Shown piece after piece: positions 1 to 8,870 of a stretch of 64,000 nucleotides of DNA (positions within the stretch are counted from its first letter, which is position 1; each line of letters starts with the position of its first letter). Where the stretch lies: NCBI GenBank assembly GCA_016713005.1, contig JADJPY010000012.1, forward strand, positions 496,001-560,000, in the 5' to 3' direction. The stretch comes from Ramlibacter sp. (lineage in GTDB: Bacteria; Pseudomonadota; Gammaproteobacteria; Burkholderiales; Burkholderiaceae_C). A program made the position numbers and the translations under genes. The notes under the pieces are model-generated. The model was not told where the DNA came from. It ran no database searches and saw only the letters and a program-made list of their open reading frames with translations.

Positions 1-1
1 C

Positions 2-844
2 ACCGCCCGCGACCTGCATATCGCCCAGGCCATTGAGCACGGAGCGCAGCGCGTCACGGGCGCTGGCCACGAAACGCGCGAGGGCGCGCAGCTCAGGGCC
101 GCGCGCTGGGCGCTGGACGACCGCGACCCCGCCTCTGCGCTGGAATGGCTGGATCGTCTGGCCCAGGGCGCTGCACGTCGCACGGTCGCGCTTCGCATCC
201 GCCTGAAGGCGGCGCGACAAGCCCGCAGTACCCCGCTGGCGCTGGAGACGGCGCGCTTGCTGGCCAAACACCGGGCGTTTTCCGCCGGCGCGGCGCAGAG
301 CATCGTGCGTGGCCTGGCGAGTGACCTGCTGGACGGCGCGCACGATCCCAATCAGCTGCAACGCGTCTGGGACAGCCTGGAGCCCGCGGAGCGCGCCATG
401 CCTGAACTGGCCCTTCAGGCCGCGCGCCGGCTGGCTTTGCTCGCCGGGGATGGAGCACTGGTGCGGGCCTGGCTGCTGCCAGTGTGGGAACGCATGGTGT
501 CCCGCGATGCCGAGCTGGGTGATACCTTGCGCCTGCGCCTCGTGCGACTGATCGAGGAAAGCCTGGACACCCTGGACGAAAGGGCCGACCGCGAATGGCT
601 CGCCCGCATCGAGGGCGCCCAATTGGGCAACCCGCGAGACGCCAACCTGCAGTACCTGGCTGGCATGGCCTGCCTCAAGCGCCAGCTCTGGGGCAAGGCC
701 CAGCAGTTGCTGTCACAAGCCACTCTGGGCTTGCAGGACGCCGGCCTGCGCCGCAACAGCTGGCGCGCTCTCGCGCGTCTGGCGGAAGAGCGCGGTGACG
801 AGTCCGCTGCCATCGCCGCCTGGAAGCAGGCGGCGCAGGTCTGA
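2..844 (+). CDS. hemY: HemY-family TPR protein, C-terminal part (5' end outside window)
   Basis: The frame is open from the first bases of the window to TGA at 842-844, giving 280 residues with no start inside. The sequence is alpha-helical and rich in Ala, Leu and Arg (ALEWLDRLAQG, RRLALLAGDGALVRAW, LQYLAGMACLKRQLWGKAQQLL). This is the tetratricopeptide-like C-terminal half of HemY, an inner-membrane protein encoded next to the uroporphyrinogen genes hemC/hemD/hemX in proteobacteria. Its biochemical role in haem synthesis is unsettled. The N-terminal membrane part would lie upstream. Assignment rests on recalled family resemblance. The internal ATG at 257 is not a credible start, because similar helical sequence continues upstream of it in frame. 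Confidence 0.8.
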   Translation, partial: TARDLHIAQAIEHGAQRVTGAGHETREGAQLRAARWALDDRDPASALEWLDRLAQGAARRTVALRIRLKAARQARSTPLALETARLLAKHRAFSAGAAQSIVRGLASDLLDGAHDPNQLQRVWDSLEPAERAMPELALQAARRLALLAGDGALVRAWLLPVWERMVSRDAELGDTLRLRLVRLIEESLDTLDERADREWLARIEGAQLGNPRDANLQYLAGMACLKRQLWGKAQQLLSQATLGLQDAGLRRNSWRALARLAEERGDESAAIAAWKQAAQV

Positions 845-857
845 CTAGGCCGAAGGC

Positions 858-1883
858 TCAGATGCCGGCCGGCCGCCGCAGCGTCTGCATCCGGTCCACC
901 GGCTTTAGCACCAGTGTTTTCTCCAGCACGCCCTGCAATACGGTGAGGCGCACTTCGCTGTCGGGCGCGGCGCGAGACCACAGCTGCTTGTAGAACGCCT
1001 CCAGGGTGGAAACCGCCGTGCCGTCCACCGCCAGCACCACGTCTCCGGGCCGCAGGCCACCAGCCTGAGCCGGGCTGTCCGGCGTCACCCGCACCACCTG
1101 CACCCGCCCGCCCTGGTCGCTGGAAGTCAGGCCCAGCCAGGGCCGGCGGCTGGCCGGGCCAGTGCCTGTGCGCGTCAATTCCGGGAGGATGGGCTTGAGA
1201 AGGTCCACCGGCACGAACATGTTTCCGGGCAGTCGTTCGTTGGCGCCAGCCGCGTCCATAACGAACAGGCTGCCGATGCCCACCAGCTCGCCGCGTGCGT
1301 TGAACAACGGGGCACCCGAGTGGTTGCCAACCGGCGGACTGGTGAACAGCGCGGTCTCGATGTGGTACTCCCAATAGCCGGAGAAGGCACGCTTGCTGAC
1401 CAGGCGCGTCATGTCCACATCGGGGTCCTCGTCGGGTTGGGCTCCCGTGGCCGCCATCAGTGGCATGCCCGGCTCCAGCTCTCCCAGGCTGCCCAGCGCC
1501 ACTGGCGTGACCCCACGCAGCGGCAGCACCGGCCGGACAAGGCCGAAGCCCGTGGCCAGGTCGTAGCCGGCCACACGACCGGGATAGCTTTTGCCGCCCG
1601 CCGTGGTGATCTGGATATGGTCGGCCTCCAGCAACAGGTAGCCGATGGTCAGAATCAGGCCGTCGCCGCCAATCACCACCCCTGAGCCGCTGCGCTGGCG
1701 CCCCAGCGTCTGGGCGCTGCGCGCGTCCTGCGCGGCTTGCACCTGCAGGCCGACCACCGCAGCGTTGGCGCGCGTCAGGGCGTCCAGGGTTTCACGTGCC
1801 CCGGCGGCGGGTGCAGCCGCGTTGGCGGAATGCGGGCCCAAAAGGCTGGCAGCCAGGGCCAGCAGGATGGCGACAACTCGCAT
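858..1883 (-). CDS. Catalytically degenerate HtrA/S1C-like protein with PDZ domain
   Basis: 341 residues. The ATG at 1883 is chosen because AAGGAGG sits seven bases upstream and a signal peptide follows (MRVVAILLALAASLLGPHSA). Upstream in-frame starts would run into the tRNA gene. The trypsin-like core aligns well with DegP-type proteases (GSGVVI, residues 66-71; VGNHSGAPLFN, 185-195; GELVGIGS, 198-205), followed by one PDZ domain at about 248-330 (GGLRPGDVVLAVDG). Aligned to the intact MucD elsewhere in this window, the catalytic His is Tyr82 and the catalytic Asp is Gly112, while the Ser (S189) is kept. It is therefore probably an exported non-proteolytic chaperone or scaffold, by inference. 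It ends 14 bp from hemY and is convergent with it. Confidence 0.8.
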   Translation of the reverse strand: MRVVAILLALAASLLGPHSANAAAPAAGARETLDALTRANAAVVGLQVQAAQDARSAQTLGRQRSGSGVVIGGDGLILTIGYLLLEADHIQITTAGGKSYPGRVAGYDLATGFGLVRPVLPLRGVTPVALGSLGELEPGMPLMAATGAQPDEDPDVDMTRLVSKRAFSGYWEYHIETALFTSPPVGNHSGAPLFNARGELVGIGSLFVMDAAGANERLPGNMFVPVDLLKPILPELTRTGTGPASRRPWLGLTSSDQGGRVQVVRVTPDSPAQAGGLRPGDVVLAVDGTAVSTLEAFYKQLWSRAAPDSEVRLTVLQGVLEKTLVLKPVDRMQTLRRPAGI

Positions 1884-2012
1884 GGAAGCCTCCTTGGTGG
1901 CCATTGCAGCCACACACGGAGATTGCGCCGGAATCGGCGGGCTTGCAAGCGTGTGGGAATTGCCCGGGAAAGGAAGAAGAACCGGGAGAGTGGAGGACGT
2001 GGAGAGAAGGGG

Positions 2013-2097
2013 TGGTGCCCGGGGCCGGAATCGAACCGGCACGCCTTGCGGCGGGGGATTTTGAGTCCCCTGCGTCTACCAATTTCACCACCCGGGC
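2013..2097 (-). tRNA. tRNA-Leu(CAA)
   Basis: Read on the minus strand this is an 85-nt class II tRNA. The acceptor arms are GCCCGGG and CCCGGGC, with discriminator A and an encoded CCA. The D-loop contains GGTAGACGCAG. The anticodon stem GGGGA/TCCCC encloses the loop CTCAAAA, giving anticodon CAA, which reads UUG leucine codons. There is a long variable arm (CGCCGCAAGGCG) and a T-arm GCCGGTTCGATTCCGGC. Length and layout match the bacterial leucine tRNA with this anticodon. Confidence 0.96.
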
Positions 2098-2139
2098 AGC
2101 GCGAAGAAGCGAGCCGGAAATTATGGCACAGTGAAGGCC

Positions 2140-3042
2140 ATGAACTACCCGACTATTGAAGATGCCATTGGCAAGACGCCGCTGGTGGCCTTGCAGCGCA
2201 TCGGCGCGGACGACAACGCGCGGCGTGGCAATGTGGTGCTGGGCAAGCTCGAAGGCAACAACCCGGCGGGTTCGGTCAAGGACCGCCCTGCGCTGTCCAT
2301 GATCCGCCGCGCCGAGGAACGCGGCGACATCAAGCCCGGCGACACGCTGGTCGAAGCCACCTCGGGCAACACCGGTATCGCGCTGGCCATGGCCGCGGCC
2401 ATCAAGGGCTACCGCATGGTGCTGATCATGCCGGAGGACCTGAGCATCGAGCGCGCCCAGACGATGAAAGCCTTTGGCGCCGAGCTGGTGCTCACGCCCA
2501 AGAGCGGCGGCATGGAGTACGCGCGTGACCTGGCCGAGAAGATGCAGCGCGAAGGCAAAGGCCGGGTGCTGGACCAGTTTGCCAACGCCGACAATCCGCG
2601 CATCCACTACGAGACCACCGGCCCCGAAATCTGGGCCGACTCCAGGGGCAAGGTCACGCACTTTGTCAGCGCCATGGGGACCACCGGCACCATTACCGGC
2701 GTGTCGCGCTTTCTCAAGGAGAAGAACCCCGCCGTGCGCATCGTCGGCGCGCAGCCCAGTGAGGGTTCGCGCATCCCCGGCATCCGCAAATGGCCCGAAG
2801 AGTACCTGCCAAAGATCTATGACGCCTCGCGCGTGGACGAACTGGTCTATGTCAGCCAGGACGCGGCCGAGGAGATGTGCCGGCGGCTCGCGCGCGAGGA
2901 AGGGATCTTTGCGGGCATCTCCGCGGCAGGCGCGTGCTGGGTCGCTCAGGAGATAGCCAGAACCGTGGAGAACGCCACCATCGTCTTCGTCGTGTGCGAC
3001 CGGGGCGACCGCTACCTGTCTACCGGCGTGTTCCCCGCCTGA
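2140..3042 (+). CDS. cysM: Cysteine synthase B (O-acetylserine sulfhydrylase CysM)
   Basis: 300 residues from ATG 2140; a GTG at 2131 would add three residues and cannot be excluded. It is a PLP-dependent fold-type II enzyme making L-cysteine from O-acetylserine and sulfide or thiosulfate, in the cytoplasm. The PLP lysine is in NNPAGSVKDRP (K47), and the phosphate-binding loop TSGNTGIA is at about 74-81. The length and the motif EGNNPAGSVKDR fit CysM rather than the longer CysK. It stands alone between the tRNA and a NUDIX gene that starts 11 bp after its stop, so the two may be co-transcribed. Confidence 0.93.
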   Translation: MNYPTIEDAIGKTPLVALQRIGADDNARRGNVVLGKLEGNNPAGSVKDRPALSMIRRAEERGDIKPGDTLVEATSGNTGIALAMAAAIKGYRMVLIMPEDLSIERAQTMKAFGAELVLTPKSGGMEYARDLAEKMQREGKGRVLDQFANADNPRIHYETTGPEIWADSRGKVTHFVSAMGTTGTITGVSRFLKEKNPAVRIVGAQPSEGSRIPGIRKWPEEYLPKIYDASRVDELVYVSQDAAEEMCRRLAREEGIFAGISAAGACWVAQEIARTVENATIVFVVCDRGDRYLSTGVFPA

Positions 3043-3053
3043 CCTGACCATCC

Positions 3054-3584
3054 ATGACCGCTGCCTGGAACTTCTGCCCCAATTGCGCCACACCCCTGCA
3101 ACTTCTGGCGCGCGATGAGGATGGCGGGCCCGTGGAGCGCCTGCGCTGCCCGGCCTGCGACTGGACGCACTGGAACAACCCGACGCCAGTGCTGGCCGCG
3201 GTGATCGAATACAACGGCCAGGTCCTGCTGGCTCGCAACGCCGCCTGGCCCGGGCGCATGTTCGCCCTCATCACCGGCTTCATGGAGGCGGGCGAGACAC
3301 CCGAGGAAGGCATCCGCCGCGAGATCCAGGAGGAAACGAATCTGGAAACCCACGCGCTGGAGCTCATCGGGGTGTACGACTTCCAGCGCATGAACCAGGT
3401 CATCATCGCCTACCACGCGGTGGCCTCGGGCGAGGTGCGCCTTTCACCCGAACTGGCGGAATACCGCCTGTACGACCTGGCTGATGTCAAGTGCTGGCCG
3501 GCCGGCACCGGTTATGCCCTGGCCAAGTGGCTGCGCTCGCGTGGCCATGAACCGCAGTTCGTCGAGTTGCCCGCACGCCGCTGA
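3054..3584 (+). CDS. Zinc-ribbon NUDIX hydrolase
   Basis: 176 residues. The N-terminus holds a zinc ribbon with CPNC (C8, C11) and CPAC (C32, C35). The NUDIX box spans about 75-97: G75, E81, then REIQEE at 89-94. The usual Gly near the end of the box is Asn96, while the metal-binding Glu residues are present. Family knowledge says it hydrolyses nucleoside diphosphates linked to a second moiety. The substrate cannot be read from sequence, and the NADH-pyrophosphatase signature after the box is not obvious. It lies 11 bp downstream of cysM. Confidence 0.85.
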   Translation: MTAAWNFCPNCATPLQLLARDEDGGPVERLRCPACDWTHWNNPTPVLAAVIEYNGQVLLARNAAWPGRMFALITGFMEAGETPEEGIRREIQEETNLETHALELIGVYDFQRMNQVIIAYHAVASGEVRLSPELAEYRLYDLADVKCWPAGTGYALAKWLRSRGHEPQFVELPARR

Positions 3585-3606
3585 AGCCGCGGGATCCGCC
3601 GGGGTG

Positions 3607-5355
3607 TCAGGCCTCCAGCGCGCGAATGGTCTTGCGGGCGTCCGGCGCGATGTCGCGCAGCGATTGCTGCAGCCGCTGCAGCGTACCGTCGGCATCCACA
3701 CCCGGCAGCGGCAGCATGGTGTGCGTCACATGGAAGCGCAGGTGCGCACCAGGCGGCAGCGAGCTGGAAGGCCGCAAGCCCAGTGCCACGGCACGTGTGG
3801 CGGCGGCGTTGACCTCGTCAACCGCGCACGGGCTGTCCATCAGCAAGGCAAAGTGTTGGTCGCCGACCCGGGCCAGGGTGTCGATGTCGCGCACCACGTT
3901 GCGCAGCCGCGCGGCGGCCAGCACCAGCGCCCGGTCGGCGGCCTCCCGGCCATGTTCCCGCGACAGTGCCGCGTGGTTGGCCAGCTCGATCAACACCAGT
4001 GCCGCCTGGCGACCGGGCTTGAGGCGCGCCAGCGAGGCCTGCAACTGCGTGAGCAGCTTGCGTTGCGAGCCCAGCCCGGTCAGCGGATCGGTGACGGACA
4101 GTGCCCGTGCCCGTGCCCTTGATTCGGTCTGCTCGGTCAGGCGCCGGTGCAGCCCGTAGAACAGCAGCGGCATTTCCAGTGCGGAGCCCAGCATCATCCC
4201 GTATTCGGTCAGGAAACCCGAGTTCATCAGGCCGACATTGCGCGCCACGGGGAACGAGCTGCCGATGATCACGAGCAGGAATCCGGCTGCCACCCACCGA
4301 CTGTGCCGATCGCCACGGGCGATGGCCAGCGCCAGCAACAGCATCACCAAAAGCATTGAGGCGGTCAGCAGGTTCATGCTCAGGACGAAGCCCGCGTCGG
4401 TGGGCACAAAAACGTCAACACCTGCAATCAGCAGCAGCGCCAGGATGAAGCCGACAGCCAGCCGGTCCAGGAGGGTGGAGTACTGGCGCGGGGTGGCGAT
4501 GGCCCGCACGAACCACACGCCGGTGGCGCCCGCAAGCATGGGCACGAAGAAGGTCATGGGGTTGTTCAGGCGGGGCCACTCGGGCCACAGCAGCATGCCG
4601 CCTACCCCAGTGATGCCCGCCTGGCCAAGCGCCATGGCGGTGATGTAGGCCACATAGGTGCCGAAGCCGCGGTCCCGGTACACCAGCGCGTTGGCTGAGG
4701 CGACCAGGATGGCCAGGGCAGCAAGCCCGAAGTAGGCGCCCAGCAGGAACTGCGCGCGCTGCTCCTGTTCGGCCATCACCACCGGTGTTTTCAGGTACAG
4801 ACCGCCCGAGAAAGGCACGCGCTTGTGCTGGATGCGCACGAAGTAGGCCACTTCCCGATCGGCGTCGTGACTCAGCGACATAAACGGCTGGCGTCCGCGC
4901 TGCGGCCAGACGCTCTGGGGACGGCTGTCGCCGGCGCGCTGCACCACCCACTGCCCTTGCGCGTCCCGGAAGTACAGGGTCACGTCGTCCACCCCGGGCA
5001 GGTCCACGTCCAGGAGCCAGTGTGTTTCGTGCCCCTGCGCCCGTGCAACGAACCGGATCCACAGCGCGTCGCCATCGCTCATGACGACCTTGTGGTCTGA
5101 CGGTCGCGTGGCAAACGGCAGGTGCTGCTGGCGCTCCTCCACTTCGGCCACGCCAAGCCGCTCCCCGCGATCGACCCAGAACTGGCTGCGTCCGGCCAGC
5201 GCCACGGAAGGTTCGTCCGGTGTCAACTTGACCACGGGTGCCGGCTCGCCGCAGGCCAGTGTTGCAAACAGGGCCAGCGCCGCCGCAGCCAGAACCCGGG
5301 GCAGTCTGGGGGACCTCTGTGCGGCGAAGGAAACGAATGGCGCAATGAAAAACAC
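3607..5355 (-). CDS. Membrane 7TMR-DISM protein with degenerate GGDEF domain
   Basis: 582 residues from GTG 5355, the only start codon near the signal-peptide-like N-terminus (VLAAAALALFATLAC at 21-35). The architecture looks like a periplasmic sensing domain (about 45-195, resembling 7TMR-DISM extracellular type 2), seven hydrophobic segments (about 205-400), and a cytoplasmic GGDEF-fold domain (about 415-575, beginning DPLTGLGSQRKL). The diagnostic GG(D/E)EF motif is GDQHF at 498-502, so the catalytic acidic residue is Gln. An RDID sequence in the position of the RxxD inhibitory site is kept. Cyclase activity is therefore doubtful, and it may bind nucleotide or act through protein contacts. 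It lies 83 bp downstream of rpoH, behind a terminator-like hairpin that overlaps its start. Confidence 0.82.
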   Translation of the reverse strand: MFFIAPFVSFAAQRSPRLPRVLAAAALALFATLACGEPAPVVKLTPDEPSVALAGRSQFWVDRGERLGVAEVEERQQHLPFATRPSDHKVVMSDGDALWIRFVARAQGHETHWLLDVDLPGVDDVTLYFRDAQGQWVVQRAGDSRPQSVWPQRGRQPFMSLSHDADREVAYFVRIQHKRVPFSGGLYLKTPVVMAEQEQRAQFLLGAYFGLAALAILVASANALVYRDRGFGTYVAYITAMALGQAGITGVGGMLLWPEWPRLNNPMTFFVPMLAGATGVWFVRAIATPRQYSTLLDRLAVGFILALLLIAGVDVFVPTDAGFVLSMNLLTASMLLVMLLLALAIARGDRHSRWVAAGFLLVIIGSSFPVARNVGLMNSGFLTEYGMMLGSALEMPLLFYGLHRRLTEQTESRARARALSVTDPLTGLGSQRKLLTQLQASLARLKPGRQAALVLIELANHAALSREHGREAADRALVLAAARLRNVVRDIDTLARVGDQHFALLMDSPCAVDEVNAAATRAVALGLRPSSSLPPGAHLRFHVTHTMLPLPGVDADGTLQRLQQSLRDIAPDARKTIRALEA

Positions 5356-5376
5356 CCCGGCATTGTGCGGGGTGTT
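5351..5376 (-). terminator. Rho-independent terminator after rpoH
   Basis: A perfect 9-bp stem, AACACCCCG/CGGGGTGTT, encloses an 8-base loop. On the minus strand it is followed directly by TTTC, so stem plus tail gives five T. It lies 62 bp after the rpoH stop and fits termination of that transcript. The GTG used as start of the next gene is inside the 3' arm. Confidence 0.7.
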
Positions 5377-5438
5377 CCAGCAGCCATGCTGCCGATGTGG
5401 TGACCGGACGTATCCGGGGATGGGCTGGCGCCCGGGGC

Positions 5439-6359
<921 letters not shown>

Positions 6360-6389
6360 ACCAGAACCCCTTTCGTCAATATTCAAATA

Positions 6390-6416
6390 TTAGCACTCTA
6401 TTGAGTGGAGTGCTAA
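6390..6416 (-). promoter_or_regulatory. CIRCE operator (HrcA-binding inverted repeat) upstream of rpoH
   Basis: TTAGCACTC, nine bases, GAGTGCTAA: an exact match to the CIRCE consensus in both arms and in spacer length. It lies 31-57 bp upstream of the rpoH ATG, so it would be in the 5' leader or overlap the core promoter. A candidate promoter read on the minus strand (TTAGCA, 18 bp, TAATAT) coincides with it, but the promoter match is weak. HrcA control of rpoH is known from comparative work in beta-proteobacteria. Confidence 0.93.
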
Positions 6417-6585
6417 TCACCAAGTTCCCGGCGGGATCTCATTTATTAAGGGTAAGCCCGCAGTCTTAGCCGGGCATGAGCGCCGCAAAAGTGCCAAGAT
6501 ATGTGAGTGCACACCAACAAAAGTCAGCGCCGCAAATGCGTCAGCGTGACATGGGTCCTCGAGCGCCACTGCTACATTCCGGCGC

Positions 6586-8082
6586 ATGCCCGAAGTTCAA
6601 GTTCCCCTGCCAGACCCGCTTGCCCCGGGCCAGGCTGTAGCGCGGCACGAGGTTGTCATCCTTGGCGCGGGCATGTCCGGCCTGTGCATGGCCATCCAGC
6701 TGAAGCGCGCGGGCATTGACGACTTCGTCATCATTGAGAAGCAGCCCGGCCTGGGCGGCACCTGGTGGGACAACCGCTACCCCGGCGCCCATGTGGACGT
6801 GCCGGCACCGCTGTATTCGTTCTCGTTCGCGCCCAACCCGCGCTGGACGCGCCGTTTTGCATCCGCGCCGGAGATCCAGGCCTACATGCAGGCGCTGGCG
6901 CGCAGCCATGGCCTGGAGCGCCATCTGCGCCTGGGCACCCGCCTGAGCGAAGCGCGCTACGACGAGGCCACCGGGCATTGGGATTTCCGCACCGACGGGG
7001 GTGACGCGCTGCGCGCCCGCTTTTTTGTCTGCAGCACCGGCCCGCTGAACCAGCCGCGCTGGCCCGACATCGCCGGGCTCGACAGCTTTGCCGGCCAGCG
7101 CCTGCACTCCGCCCGCTGGGACGCCAGCGTGCCGCTGCAGGGGCAGCGCGTGGCCGTGATCGGCACCGGCTCCACCGCCGCGCAGCTGGTGGGGCCGATC
7201 GCGCAGCAGGCGGGCCAGCTGCAGGTGTTCCAGCGCACGGCCAACTGGGTGTTGCCGCGCATGGACCGGCCCTATGGCGTGCTGGACGGCCTGTTGGCAC
7301 GTTTTCCCCCATACGCGGCAGCCGTGCGCTGGCTGTGGATGCAGGTGCTGGAGTGGGGACGCCGCGGCTTTGACGAGGGCACAGTGGCGCGCCGCGGCAT
7401 GCTGCGCACGGCCGCTGCCCACCTGCGTCGCCAGGTCAAGGATCCGGTGCTGCGCGAGCGGCTCACACCGCCGTATCCGCTGGGTTGCAAGCGCATCATC
7501 TATTCCAACGACTTTTACCCCGCGTTCAACCAGCCCCATGTGCAGCTGGTGACGCAGGCCATCACCCGCGTCACGCCGCAGGGCCTGGTGACGGCCGACG
7601 GGTGCGAGCATCCGGTGGATGTGCTGGTCTGCGCCACCGGCTTTGACACGGTGCAGCTGCTGCAATCGGTGCCAGTGGTGGGGCGCGGTGGCCGCACGCT
7701 GCAGCAGGCCTGGGCCGACGGCCCGGAGGCCTTCCACGGCCTGACCGTCGCCGGGTTTCCCAACCTGTTCCTGATGCTGGGCCCGAACACCGCCACCGGC
7801 CACACATCGACGCTGTTGTTCATCGAACCCGGCGTGCAGCACGCCATCGCCTGCATGCAGGCCGTGCGCCAGGGCGGTCACCGCAGCGTCGAGGTGCGTG
7901 CTGACGTGCAGCGGGCGCACAACGAGCGGCTGCAGTCGCGTCTGGCGGGTTCGGTGTGGAGCCTGTGCCGCAGCTGGTACCGTGCCGACAATGGCCGCAT
8001 CGTCGCGCTGTTCCCCGGCTTCACCCGCGAGTACGTGCGCGCAGTGCGCAAGCCCGATCTGGCCGACTATCGGCTGGGCTGA
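6586..8082 (+). CDS. Flavin-dependent monooxygenase, Baeyer-Villiger type
   Basis: 498 residues. Two Rossmann motifs are visible: LGAGMSG near residue 26 for FAD and IGTGSTA near 192 for NADPH. Between them lies the fingerprint FxGxxxHxxxW (F168, G170, H174, W178), which is diagnostic of Baeyer-Villiger monooxygenases. It ends in D rather than the usual P. Such enzymes insert oxygen next to a ketone to form esters or lactones; the substrate is not inferable. The gene stands alone, divergent from rpoH. Its last 16 bp overlap the end of the convergent DUF3047 gene. Confidence 0.85.
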   Translation: MPEVQVPLPDPLAPGQAVARHEVVILGAGMSGLCMAIQLKRAGIDDFVIIEKQPGLGGTWWDNRYPGAHVDVPAPLYSFSFAPNPRWTRRFASAPEIQAYMQALARSHGLERHLRLGTRLSEARYDEATGHWDFRTDGGDALRARFFVCSTGPLNQPRWPDIAGLDSFAGQRLHSARWDASVPLQGQRVAVIGTGSTAAQLVGPIAQQAGQLQVFQRTANWVLPRMDRPYGVLDGLLARFPPYAAAVRWLWMQVLEWGRRGFDEGTVARRGMLRTAAAHLRRQVKDPVLRERLTPPYPLGCKRIIYSNDFYPAFNQPHVQLVTQAITRVTPQGLVTADGCEHPVDVLVCATGFDTVQLLQSVPVVGRGGRTLQQAWADGPEAFHGLTVAGFPNLFLMLGPNTATGHTSTLLFIEPGVQHAIACMQAVRQGGHRSVEVRADVQRAHNERLQSRLAGSVWSLCRSWYRADNGRIVALFPGFTREYVRAVRKPDLADYRLG

Positions 8083-8864
8083 CGCGTTTCCGCGGGCTCC
8101 AGCGAAACGTCGCCGACATAGGCCAGGCTTTTGCTGCCCGTGTTGTCGCTGTCTGCGCCGATTACCACGGCCACCAATGGCGCCCCTTGCGGCGCCTCAT
8201 GACCGAAGGCGCGCCGGAAGTCCGCCGCGAGATCGCGGTCGTGGCGCCGCCACTCGCCGGGCGCGCCCGGCCCGCTGTCCAGCACCACGAACCGCACGCG
8301 AGCTGTGTACGCGTTGGGCAGATGGGTGCCCGCGGGCAGGGTGTTGTCCCATACATAGCAAAGTGTTGCAGCGGGCAACGGCTCCGCGCTGCGCGATCGC
8401 GCTACGCGCATCAGCTGGCGTTCCCAGAAGCCCAGCGCCTCCAGGGGAAGGTCAAACATGGCGCAGACCTTGACCGCAGCGTCGTCTGCGTCCTTGCGGC
8501 GCAGGTCGGCGCCCGCCACGTGATGGTCCACCCGCCAGCGCCAACGCAGACGTCCAGGTGCATCGGCAGGCCGCAGCACCGCGTGGCTCAGCGTGCCATA
8601 GCTCGAGGCCGACGCAAGGCGCAGGACGCGCTCACTGTCCACCACCACCAGATCCATGCCGGTCAATGGGACCTTGCCGCCCGGCAGTCCAATGGCGCGC
8701 CAGGGCAAAGGCGGGCGCTCCCCGCTGGACGAGGAAAAGCGCTGGACAGCGTCCGCGACCCTCACATCCCGAGATTCCCCTTGGGGCTGGGCCAGCGCCA
8801 TGCCATGCCACGCCACCAGCAGGGCGGGCACTATCGGGGAGAAGACAAGGGGAAGCATGGCCAT
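8067..8864 (-). CDS. DUF3047 domain-containing secreted protein
   Basis: 265 residues with a short hydrophobic N-terminus ending near MALAQ, probably a signal peptide. The body matches my recollection of DUF3047 (LRWRWRVDHHVAGADLRRKDADD, then VCAMFD and YVWDNTLPAG). No catalytic function is known to me for this family. The start is only 6 bp after the stop of the NDH-SelD fusion, so it is almost certainly the last gene of that operon. An alternative start is Met3 (8858). Confidence 0.7.
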   Translation of the reverse strand: MAMLPLVFSPIVPALLVAWHGMALAQPQGESRDVRVADAVQRFSSSSGERPPLPWRAIGLPGGKVPLTGMDLVVVDSERVLRLASASSYGTLSHAVLRPADAPGRLRWRWRVDHHVAGADLRRKDADDAAVKVCAMFDLPLEALGFWERQLMRVARSRSAEPLPAATLCYVWDNTLPAGTHLPNAYTARVRFVVLDSGPGAPGEWRRHDRDLAADFRRAFGHEAPQGAPLVAVVIGADSDNTGSKSLAYVGDVSLEPAETRQPSR

Positions 8865-8870
8865 AGGCGG

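Noticed and set aside
1884..3093. Minus-strand frame extending through the tRNA gene and cysM
   Set aside because: It crosses tRNA-Leu and is antisense to cysM. The HtrA-like gene has a strong ribosome site and signal peptide at 1883 instead.
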